Shown here: in pieces, positions 1 through 5,807 of the stretch
Layout of the letters: every line of letters starts with the position of its first letter
How positions within the stretch are numbered: position 1 is the stretch's first letter
From: Planctomycetaceae bacterium
Lineage (GTDB): Bacteria > Planctomycetota > Planctomycetia > Planctomycetales > Planctomycetaceae
DNA length: 7,370 bases
NCBI GenBank assembly: GCA_029259875.1
Contig: JAJDEK010000558.1
Location: forward strand, 1-7,370
Direction: 5' to 3'
Notes under the pieces: generated by a model
The model's database searches: none
Told to the model about the DNA's origin: nothing
Seen by the model: the letters and a program-made list of their open reading frames with translations, nothing else
Made by a program: the position numbers and the translations under genes

Positions 1-2
1 CC

Positions 3-95
3 CCTCAACGCCAGTTAACTAATTTGGAATGTAAAGAGATCGACAATCTATTACGACCGATTCTAGACCGAGAAGAATCACTTGTTGTCGTTTGA
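3..95 (+). CDS. C-terminal end of an unidentified protein (5' end outside the window)
   Basis: Frame 3 of the plus strand is open from the window edge to a TGA at 93-95 and gives 30 residues ending in ILDREESLVVV. The other two plus frames stop within the first 22 bases. The residue mix (alternating charged and hydrophobic positions, as in amphipathic helices) looks like real protein. The TGA lies 17 bp before the stop codon of the convergent amidase gene, which is the compact tail-to-tail spacing expected of two real genes. The fragment is too short for me to recognise a family. It could still be a chance open frame, since 93 bp proves little. Confidence 0.45.
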   Translation, partial: PQRQLTNLECKEIDNLLRPILDREESLVVV

Positions 96-112
96 TTTTG
101 TCAGCTTTGTGT

Positions 113-1030
113 TCAGGACAAAAGTTTTTTAGGAACTAGCACACGCATCGAATATGGCCCAGCCAGTGATTGTCCCGGCTTGACATCACTGGCGATGCTC
201 AAAAATTCGCGGGCTTCGCTTTTGGTCCATCCCTGCCGTTCTTCGAGCCAGGAAATCATCTCTCGAATCGCCAACCATTGTGCTGATTCCAAAGGTCGAT
301 CGCAGGCAATTGTGAGTAGTTCTTTATCTGTTTCAGCACGCAACCATTTTTGTTGTTTTGTCCAACCTTTAAGCACACGCACCGATAATTTCACTTCGGA
401 ACGCATTTCAACCGCGCATAGTTCACCATCGCCTTGCCGCGCATGGCAATCTCCTAACGACAATAACGCACCGTCGACTGCCACAGGTAGATAGACCGTA
501 CTCCCCGGTCCAATCTCTGGCACATCGAGATTACCGCCATGTGTTCCCGTATGATAAGTATAGACAACTTCCTCCTTAGGTGCCGTTCCAATCGTACCGA
601 TGACTGGTGCAACAGGAAGAACCATCTCATGCGTTTTTCCTCCAGCTTGAAATGAATAAACCACTCTGTCTTCAACAATCTTGACCAGACGTGTCACTGG
701 TTCTTCAATCAGATCCTGTAGATGTTGTTCGAACGGCCAATAACCGTAATACCCCTGTGTATCACATGCCATCTCTTGAATATCAACGGCCAGTGTGTCA
801 CCAGGCTCTGCCCCTTCCACATAGACAGGACCTATGACAGGATTACCGGCATAGCCCTGTTGTCGCATCTTGTGTAACGCTTCTGGCGTACATTGTTCGG
901 GCCGTCTGGTTCGCCCGCCGCGCGAGTCTTCTGTTTCAATAATGAAAGTTTCTCCTGGACTCACTGACAACACAGGTTCAGCATGAGCAGAAAAAACAGC
1001 GGTCGTATGTTCGCGAAGAATGCGTTTCAT
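113..1030 (-). CDS. Acetamidase/formamidase family protein
   Basis: 305 residues, ATG start at 1030, TGA stop at 113. Members of this family (FmdA_AmdA) hydrolyse short amides such as formamide or acetamide to the carboxylate and ammonia; they are cytosolic and metal-dependent. Family signatures visible here are NPVIGP at 63-68, GAEPGDTL at 73-80, a HGGNLD segment at 164-169 and GDCHARQGDGE at 193-203, the last being the conserved Asp/His/Glu-rich active-site loop. The length is near the usual roughly 300 residues and there is no signal peptide. It lies 21 bp downstream of the dimethylformamidase-like gene on the same strand, so the two are probably co-transcribed. The ribosome site is weak: only a purine stretch, AAAGAAA, precedes the ATG. 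The exact amide substrate cannot be told from sequence. The family assignment is firm; the formamidase reading is an inference from the neighbour. Confidence 0.92.
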   Translation of the reverse strand: MKRILREHTTAVFSAHAEPVLSVSPGETFIIETEDSRGGRTRRPEQCTPEALHKMRQQGYAGNPVIGPVYVEGAEPGDTLAVDIQEMACDTQGYYGYWPFEQHLQDLIEEPVTRLVKIVEDRVVYSFQAGGKTHEMVLPVAPVIGTIGTAPKEEVVYTYHTGTHGGNLDVPEIGPGSTVYLPVAVDGALLSLGDCHARQGDGELCAVEMRSEVKLSVRVLKGWTKQQKWLRAETDKELLTIACDRPLESAQWLAIREMISWLEERQGWTKSEAREFLSIASDVKPGQSLAGPYSMRVLVPKKLLS

Positions 1031-1051
1031 TGGTTTCTTTAATTAATGGAT

Positions 1052-2671
1052 TTATGATGATTTGATAAATTGATCAATCACATTGCGTGAGACCTTTGAT
1101 ACATTTTCGTCGACTAGCATTGATGTAATCCAGCAAATCGATCCTACAGAAAAGACTTCACCTCCAGAAGGAGTCTGAAAATGCACCATATCAGCGCCTC
1201 CTTGATCAGGATTGATTCCCTGTGCTACCAAATGCACGTTAGTCGGCGAACTTGGAGAAATTTTATCCGTCTCATGCCCGGAAGCCCCTCCCGGAATTCG
1301 CATGTGCTGGCTTTCTGTTCCAAACAAATCGTTTTGTTTTAAGTCTGTCCCTTGAAAACACCAGTGTTGATCATCAATTACCTTATAAGGGGCACCTGTC
1401 ATAATGCCCGCAAAAGAGAATACGACTCCTAACAGGTTGGCTTCGGATTCCTGACGTGCGTGATAACGGCTTTCATACTTAGACTCTGATTCAGGAATCG
1501 GTGGGTCCATCGCCACTCCACACCATTTTGTGCAATCGGTATCATGATGCACAATACGATGGTCGTCCAGAAATTCCACTTCACAATTCAGTCCATTGCC
1601 TCCCAGATATATCAAACGTCCTCCCGATTCAAACACCCAGGATTTGAGCCGATCATACATTTGTTTCGACCAATACTCAGGATGCGAACCCAAGATCAAG
1701 ACCTTGTATTCATCTAGAGGGACCTGATCGAAATGAAACTGGCTCTCACTGTAATAATCGTAAGCGAGTTCTTGCTCTTCCATCCAACCCAGTAAACGCC
1801 ATTCAGAATGTAGCATTCCACAACCCATGCGGCTGTGAATAGGATCACGGAGTTGTTCCTGCGGGTCTATGTGTAAATAGGGCTGTGGTCGCTCCAAAGA
1901 TAGAGATGGATATTCTTCAACATAATAGGCCCCGAAGGAAGGTTTGAGATATCGCCGCAATTCCTGGCGGCTATTGACAACCGGTGTCGGAGGCAGGCCT
2001 TCCGGATTGAGATAGTTACTGCGTCCACCAAAGTTGTTATAGGCATTCCAGGTTAAATCACTGGCAAGAATCGCCACATCAGCTTGGGGTGTTTTTGGAG
2101 AAACCACCCAGGGAAAGGTAAACATTTCCCCTTCTTGATTACTCAGATGAAACATATACAAACCAGATTTGTCCGGCGCAGACACCCTTTGTTTTTGTGT
2201 CACCGTTTTATAGCCAACGTGATTCCAGTCGACCCCATTCTGGGTATAATCGCCATCCGGAGTGATCTGTAGATTTGCAAAAGGCGCGTGATCATCAAAC
2301 GTGCCAATCCGACGGACGTATTCTTTTTCTTTACCATAACGCCAAAGCTCTAGATAATACTCGGAAGTAGAATGCACACGAAATTCTGAAGATTCCCCTG
2401 CACTCACACACCGTGGCCAGGCAAAGCCATACAGTTTTGTTGACAGCAGTCGGAACTGATGTACTTGACCATCTTTCACTTGAAGCTGAACTCTTTTGGA
2501 ACAAAATTCTCGATGCTGCAAAATGACTTCATAAGATCCTTCAGGAATATCGGCGATAACAGCCCCTGATGCAGTGGAGCGAGTACTAAAAAAGTGACCG
2601 TCCGCTTGAAACTCGACAGCGACATCATATAACGCACGATAATTTTCATCGCTGACATATCCAACTAACAT
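1052..2671 (-). CDS. N,N-dimethylformamidase large (beta) subunit-like protein
   Basis: 539 residues from the ATG at 2671. Residues 1-75 form a carboxypeptidase-regulatory-like beta-sandwich (GYVSDE near the start, then SGAVIADIPEGSYEV). The rest matches the DMFase large-subunit family: a beta-rich section at about 80-190, then a ThuA/glutamine-amidotransferase-like alpha/beta core with AYNNFGG at 210-216, HPEYW at 330-334 and GGNGLN at 357-362. The characterised Paracoccus enzyme uses a mononuclear iron held by two tyrosines and one carboxylate and cleaves dimethylformamide to dimethylamine and formate. Candidate ligands here are Tyr211, a Tyr at 249/250 or 254, and Glu332; this mapping is my inference. 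A TTG at 2725 would add 18 residues, but nothing resembling a Shine-Dalgarno precedes it. The ATG has GGAA 8 nt upstream and begins at the conserved domain edge, so I prefer it. No small DMFase subunit is encoded nearby. First gene of a unit with the amidase. Confidence 0.85.
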   Translation of the reverse strand: MLVGYVSDENYRALYDVAVEFQADGHFFSTRSTASGAVIADIPEGSYEVILQHREFCSKRVQLQVKDGQVHQFRLLSTKLYGFAWPRCVSAGESSEFRVHSTSEYYLELWRYGKEKEYVRRIGTFDDHAPFANLQITPDGDYTQNGVDWNHVGYKTVTQKQRVSAPDKSGLYMFHLSNQEGEMFTFPWVVSPKTPQADVAILASDLTWNAYNNFGGRSNYLNPEGLPPTPVVNSRQELRRYLKPSFGAYYVEEYPSLSLERPQPYLHIDPQEQLRDPIHSRMGCGMLHSEWRLLGWMEEQELAYDYYSESQFHFDQVPLDEYKVLILGSHPEYWSKQMYDRLKSWVFESGGRLIYLGGNGLNCEVEFLDDHRIVHHDTDCTKWCGVAMDPPIPESESKYESRYHARQESEANLLGVVFSFAGIMTGAPYKVIDDQHWCFQGTDLKQNDLFGTESQHMRIPGGASGHETDKISPSSPTNVHLVAQGINPDQGGADMVHFQTPSGGEVFSVGSICWITSMLVDENVSKVSRNVIDQFIKSS

Positions 2672-2914
2672 AGGTTTGGTTCCGGATTCTGGAGTGAAAT
2701 CAGGGTGTGATACGATACGGCACAAGATTAGTGGTATTAATAAGGGAAGATTTCAATTCGATACATAATCATTGTACCATCTTAAACAAATCAGATCTCG
2801 ATAGAAATCAATATCGTCATTTCACTAGCAGAATGTTTGTTAACTCGATCATGATAGCTTTTGTATGCATTAAGAAAGTACAAGCTTGCTTATAGTCAAC
2901 TCAAGTCATGCCAT
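2672..2914. other. Intergenic region upstream of the dimethylformamidase-like gene
   Basis: About 240 bp between the DMFase-like start and the terminator of the lipoprotein unit. The strong terminator at 2915-2945 stops transcription from the right, so this stretch should hold the promoter of the two amide-hydrolase genes. I see no clear -35/-10 pair on the minus strand; TACAAT within 2770-2780 (minus strand) is a possible -10 without a good -35. An inverted repeat CGATA-N8-TATCG lies at 2799-2816. A short reading frame on the plus strand here has no family resemblance and I do not call it a gene. Confidence 0.4.
2799..2816. promoter_or_regulatory. Operator-like inverted repeat CGATA-N8-TATCG
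   Basis: Perfect 5-bp arms separated by 8 bp, about 130 bp upstream of the DMFase-like ATG. The size (18 bp) suits a dimeric helix-turn-helix regulator, and a GntR-type regulator is encoded 2 kb away. Arms this short are expected by chance in a region of this size, so this is only a candidate site. Confidence 0.15.
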
Positions 2915-2945
2915 AAAAAAAGGATGGCTGAGAAACAACCATCCT
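2915..2945 (-). terminator. Rho-independent terminator of the DUF1559-lipoprotein unit
   Basis: Read on the minus strand, AGGATGGTTG pairs with CAGCCATCCT to give a 10-bp stem with one G-U wobble and a TTTCT loop, followed directly by a run of T (plus-strand A run at 2915-2921). On the plus strand the wobble becomes a C-A mismatch and there is no T run after the stem, so it acts in the minus direction. It starts 29 bp after the lipoprotein stop codon and separates that unit from the amide-hydrolase genes. Confidence 0.88.
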
Positions 2946-2974
2946 CACAATTTCTGATCGCGTATTATTCAAAT

Positions 2975-3406
2975 CTATTTAAGATCAAAATCGTACTTAT
3001 TTTCTTTACCTGAATCGATCTCAGCATGGAGTGTTGACCGTTTGTTGTACTTGGTAGGAATGATTTGTTTTGTTTCCTTTGCCTTTTTCCCACCGGCTCC
3101 TATAGTGTATTCCTTACCCGTTTCTTCATATGCCAGGATTCTGACTTGGCACTTGCCGATGGGCACGCCTCCTTTAGAGTCAATACGATAGGTTCCATCT
3201 TTAATTGGTCCCATTGCAGTCGGTCCCTGCTTGGGAATGAAACTAATCTGCCCTTGTGTAATTGGATTTCCGGAAAATGAAACAACGCCGGATGTAATCG
3301 CTCTCTCTGGAGCATCATCCTGTGAAGGGCCTGAACAACCCATAAGCAATATACTTGACATCAACAGTGTGTTGAATGCAGTTGATGCTTTCCCTAAAGT
3401 AATCAC
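2975..3406 (-). CDS. Small planctomycete lipoprotein with transthyretin/carboxypeptidase-regulatory-like domain
   Basis: 143 residues from a GTG at 3406. The GTG is well supported: the minus strand reads GGGGAGGGG just upstream, a very strong Shine-Dalgarno with about 8 nt spacing. Residues 1-24 are a lipoprotein signal peptide with a hydrophobic stretch and lipobox LMGC, so Cys24 should be lipidated and the protein anchored in the cell envelope. The mature part is a single beta-sandwich domain with the usual family pattern: GVVSFSGNPI...GQISFIP at 41-58, then a DGTYRID segment, a GxxxGKCQVRI strand, an IPTKYN motif and a final YDFDL strand. Its biochemical role is unknown. It follows the DUF1559 gene by 71 bp on the same strand, a pairing seen often in planctomycetes, and ends before a clear terminator. 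Confidence 0.87.
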   Translation of the reverse strand: MITLGKASTAFNTLLMSSILLMGCSGPSQDDAPERAITSGVVSFSGNPITQGQISFIPKQGPTAMGPIKDGTYRIDSKGGVPIGKCQVRILAYEETGKEYTIGAGGKKAKETKQIIPTKYNKRSTLHAEIDSGKENKYDFDLK

Positions 3407-3413
3407 GCTCGCC

Positions 3414-3422
3414 CCTCCCCTA
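3414..3422 (-). promoter_or_regulatory. Strong ribosome binding site that fixes the GTG start of the lipoprotein
   Basis: The minus strand carries a GGGGAGGGG run that includes a full GGAGG core, about 8 nt before the GTG at 3404-3406. No other in-frame ATG or GTG upstream has such a site, and the resulting N-terminus forms a correct lipoprotein signal peptide. Confidence 0.75.
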
Positions 3423-3477
3423 ATCGCATATGATGGTTGTACATAAAACGATGCTGTTAATTAGCTTGTTCAATAAA

Positions 3478-4467
3478 TTAAAACTCGCCTACAACTTCAC
3501 CATCAGCACGTTGTGCCAGATAATCCAAAGTCAATTGATCAATATTTTCGGATAGAAATCTGACAGCACCATCAGCCAAGAGTATATGACAGCCACCAAC
3601 GTGAATACTTTGCAGTGCCGCAGGGCGTGCGCCACCGCAACTACTTCCACTTGTCGTATTTGGACCACGACATTGCCCTGCTGAGCCAGCAAATTGCTCC
3701 CAATCGAAATTGATTCCCGCTGTTGATGAGAATCCGAGTTGCGTTCCCACACCAACCGCCCAAGCTGGTTTTCCTCCTTCGCCATTGCTGGGGGCGTTAT
3801 TGGCATGATCAACCCAGAGGACTTCCCCCATAGCAATCGTATTTGAAGTACCATCGGTCACATCGCGAATTTTTTTCTTACCATTTTCCAGGAAGATTCC
3901 TCCCAGGTCTGGTGCGTTTCCTGCTGAACCTAAATAAGTCCAACCAGTTCCAGTTCCCGTGCAGAATACATAATTTGTGCCTCCATTATGTTGGGCTGCT
4001 TGCCAGGGACTGGCATATTTATAACAGGCGCCTGTGATTTGAACGATTGAATTCGAATCGGTTGGACATATCAAGACGGGGATATCCGTATTCATTGCGG
4101 CCACATTCACGGCAGGATCTGTCTGTCCTATGTCAAAGTCGTATAGATTGTAAACATTGGCCTGATCCATATAAGGAAGCAGTAAAGTGATGCCACTAAT
4201 GGCAGGGGCTCCCCAACCAGAACAACCATTGGGACTTCCTGCCCCCCTGTTAATTGAAGAAGGAGGGTAAACACTATGTGCTTCGTGATAGTTATGAATT
4301 GCCAGCCCCAATTGCTTTAGATTGTTCTTGCAGGTACTTCGACGGGCTGCTTCTCTAGCCTGCTGAACGGCGGGTAATAGTAGAGCAATCAGAATCGCAA
4401 TAATTGCAATCACGACTAACAACTCGATTAAGGTGAAGGCAAAACGGTGACGTTTTAGAGTTCGCAT
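3478..4467 (-). CDS. DUF1559 domain protein with prepilin-type N-terminus (H-X9-DG protein)
   Basis: 329 residues from the ATG at 4467. Residues 7-43 are a type IV pilin/type II pseudopilin leader: basic RHRFA, predicted cleavage after Ala10, then FTLIE with Glu at +5 and the hydrophobic helix to about residue 34, continuing into the family's QQAREAARR segment. The cleavage -1 residue is Ala instead of the more usual Gly. The body is a DUF1559 domain, including YPPS at 67-70, ICPTD at 133-137, DGTSNT at 205-210 and the C-terminal H289-X9-D299-G300. Eight cysteines in the mature part suggest disulfides in an exported protein. These proteins are massively expanded in planctomycetes; their function is not established, with a role in pilus-like or envelope structures inferred. 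A TTG at 4482 would add five residues but lies in the Shine-Dalgarno (GGAG, 9 nt before the ATG), so I reject it. The lipoprotein gene follows. Confidence 0.95.
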   Translation of the reverse strand: MRTLKRHRFAFTLIELLVVIAIIAILIALLLPAVQQAREAARRSTCKNNLKQLGLAIHNYHEAHSVYPPSSINRGAGSPNGCSGWGAPAISGITLLLPYMDQANVYNLYDFDIGQTDPAVNVAAMNTDIPVLICPTDSNSIVQITGACYKYASPWQAAQHNGGTNYVFCTGTGTGWTYLGSAGNAPDLGGIFLENGKKKIRDVTDGTSNTIAMGEVLWVDHANNAPSNGEGGKPAWAVGVGTQLGFSSTAGINFDWEQFAGSAGQCRGPNTTSGSSCGGARPAALQSIHVGGCHILLADGAVRFLSENIDQLTLDYLAQRADGEVVGEF

Positions 4468-4533
4468 GGCTAAATACTCCAAATGATTTGGAAAATAAAA
4501 ATAATACGAGCACAGTAGAACAGCTATTTACTA

Positions 4534-4562
4534 TAGACGAGTATTAAGGCCCAAATCGTCTA
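4534..4562. repeat. Inverted repeat TAGACGA-N15-TCGTCTA
   Basis: The 7-bp arms are perfect, and their centres are 22 bp apart, close to two turns of the helix, so both arms would face the same side of the DNA. It lies about 67 bp upstream of the DUF1559 ATG, where it could be an operator or, if transcribed, a hairpin in the leader. One such repeat is not surprising by chance in 321 bp. Confidence 0.3.
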
Positions 4563-4626
4563 ACACAATGACTTTTTTATGAATAACATCATTAATAAAT
4601 TATTCACAAGCACATGTCAATAACTT

Positions 4627-4640
4627 TATTATTAATAATA
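4627..4640. repeat. Perfect 14-bp AT-only palindrome
   Basis: TATTATTAATAATA reads the same on both strands, centred between 4633 and 4634 near the middle of the divergent region. It may be a binding site or an easily melted element. Since it consists only of A and T in an AT-rich stretch, chance is a real alternative. Confidence 0.3.
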
Positions 4641-4679
4641 TCATTTTTGTTATTATATATTTTCCATCGGTTTCGTTTC

Positions 4680-4707
4680 TTTACACGATATCTATAATTC
4701 GTATAGG
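4680..4707 (+). promoter_or_regulatory. Possible sigma70-type promoter of the regulator gene
   Basis: TTTACA (4680-4685) is followed after 16 bp by TATAGG (4702-4707). A perfect TATAAT at 4693-4698 overlaps the spacer and could be the real -10, although no good -35 lies 17 bp before it. Transcription would begin about 70-80 bp before the ATG at 4789. Planctomycete promoters are poorly defined, so this is tentative. Confidence 0.3.
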
Positions 4708-4788
4708 CAATCGATCCCCCCTAAAGCGTTTCTGCTCGGGAATCGTGTTTGTCTTCATTTAGATTTTGATTTCAATAGGCGCTAATTC

Positions 4789-5709
4789 ATGTCATCAAAT
4801 TCCCAACAGACACTAGTCTCCCGCGTGCATGAGCATTTGCTTGCGAAACTGGCCTCGGATGAGCTTTCGAAAGGCGCACACTTAAATGCAACGACTCTGG
4901 CTCAAGAACTCGGGACCAGCCGCACTACAATAAGAAAAGCAATTGACCAACTCATTCAGGATAAGTGGGTAAAAATTGATGAAAGTCGTCATCCTGTGGT
5001 CGTCAAATCACCTACGAATGGCGCAATTACTGCTGACAAAACATTTGAATTTAAAAATCAAACAGAGCGCACTTATCGTGAGATTCAGGAGAAAGTTCTA
5101 CGAGGCGCGTACTATCCCGGACAGACGGTTCGCGCTCAGGATCTGGTGAAAGAATTCGGTGTCAGTTTAATTACTGTGCGACAAGCTCTGGATTGGCTCA
5201 GTAAAGATGGCATGTTTGTCCGTATCCCGCGTCGCGGCTGGCAAATTGTTTCACTGACTGTTCCTGAAATCACTGATTTATACAACTGTCGTCTGTTACT
5301 AGAGCCGGTCGCTTTAAAAGAGGCCATGAAGCATATTACTGATGAGACAATCGATCTACTGGAAGCGGAATGCGATGCAGTAATTGCTTTAAATGGAAAT
5401 ATTTCTCGCTATGAACGTCTCGACAACGACATGCGGTTTCATCGCACACTGGTCGAGAGTGCCGGCAGCCAAACACTATTGGAAGTGATTGCTCCCCTAA
5501 TTCGCAAACGTATTGCCTTCAAAGGTCAGTTCAGTTCCCAACACCAACCCCACACCTATGCTATCGAACACAAATCGATCTTAGAGGCGATTCGAAAACG
5601 CGATCTGAAGCTGGCAACCAAACGTTTAACAGCACACATCTCCAGAGCTTTGAATACACATATTAAAACTTACGAGAATGAGTCGAAGCAACAAAATTCA
5701 CATTCATAA
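4789..5709 (+). CDS. GntR-family regulator with two tandem wHTH domains and an FCD domain
   Basis: 306 residues, ATG start, TAA stop. The first GntR-type winged helix spans about 7-72, with the helix-turn-helix LAQELGTSRTTIRKAIDQL at 37-55. The second spans about 93-157, with LVKEFGVSLITVRQALDWL at 119-137. The two helix-turn-helix segments align without gaps and share many identities, as expected for an internal duplication. Residues 160-290 are a helical FCD effector domain with a likely metal/ligand site: Asp214-x3-His218, His261 and His283. FCD regulators usually carry one DNA-binding domain and about 220-250 residues, so this one is longer by roughly one wHTH unit. FCD proteins sense small organic acids or metal-bound ligands and usually repress; the effector here is unknown. 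The Shine-Dalgarno is weak (AGG, 9 nt before the ATG). It is divergent from the DUF1559 gene, the obvious first target region; control of the amide-hydrolase genes is speculation. Confidence 0.92.
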   Translation: MSSNSQQTLVSRVHEHLLAKLASDELSKGAHLNATTLAQELGTSRTTIRKAIDQLIQDKWVKIDESRHPVVVKSPTNGAITADKTFEFKNQTERTYREIQEKVLRGAYYPGQTVRAQDLVKEFGVSLITVRQALDWLSKDGMFVRIPRRGWQIVSLTVPEITDLYNCRLLLEPVALKEAMKHITDETIDLLEAECDAVIALNGNISRYERLDNDMRFHRTLVESAGSQTLLEVIAPLIRKRIAFKGQFSSQHQPHTYAIEHKSILEAIRKRDLKLATKRLTAHISRALNTHIKTYENESKQQNSHS

Positions 5710-5807
5710 TTTCTATGTATCGTTCCAGACATTCATAGTACACAAAGTGAAAGAGAACTCGGTATTTTCCTTCAGAATACGCAGAGAAACAGCGACTAGA
5801 GCGTTAT

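Larger units (their letters stand above)
4468..4788. other. AT-rich divergent intergenic region between DUF1559 gene and regulator
   Basis: 321 bp without a gene. It must hold promoters for the minus-strand DUF1559 unit and the plus-strand regulator gene. The centre (about 4560-4665) is very AT-rich. It contains a 7-bp inverted repeat with a 15-bp spacer at 4534-4562, a perfect 14-bp AT palindrome at 4627-4640, the sequence ATTAATAA twice (4591-4598 and 4631-4638), and a possible plus-strand promoter at 4680-4707. I see no RNA gene or short conserved ORF in it. Confidence 0.5.

Noticed and set aside
51..112. Terminator after the amidase gene
   Set aside because: The only stem is GATTC/GAATC with an 11-bp loop and no T run; it also lies inside the partial gene at the left edge.
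180..494. Plus-strand open frame of 104 codons
   Set aside because: It lies wholly antisense to the amidase gene, which has clear family motifs; the translated sequence shows no domain and looks like a shadow frame.
2672..2725. N-terminal extension of the DMFase-like protein from a TTG codon at 2725
   Set aside because: No Shine-Dalgarno precedes the TTG, and the added 18 residues lie outside the domain. The ATG at 2671 starts at the domain edge and has GGAA at suitable spacing.
2707..2895. Short plus-strand frame of 62 codons in the gap upstream of the DMFase-like gene
   Set aside because: No ribosome site, no recognisable domain and irregular composition; chance open frames of this length are common in AT-rich gaps.
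4468..4482. TTG start at 4482 for the DUF1559 protein
   Set aside because: The TTG overlaps the GGAG ribosome site of the ATG at 4467. Starting at that ATG gives a normal short basic prepilin leader.
5710..5807. Possible bidirectional terminator between the convergent regulator and SGNH genes
   Set aside because: Only weak 5-bp stems (CTATG/CATAG with a 16-nt loop, GTATT/AATAC with a 9-nt loop) without a T run were found.
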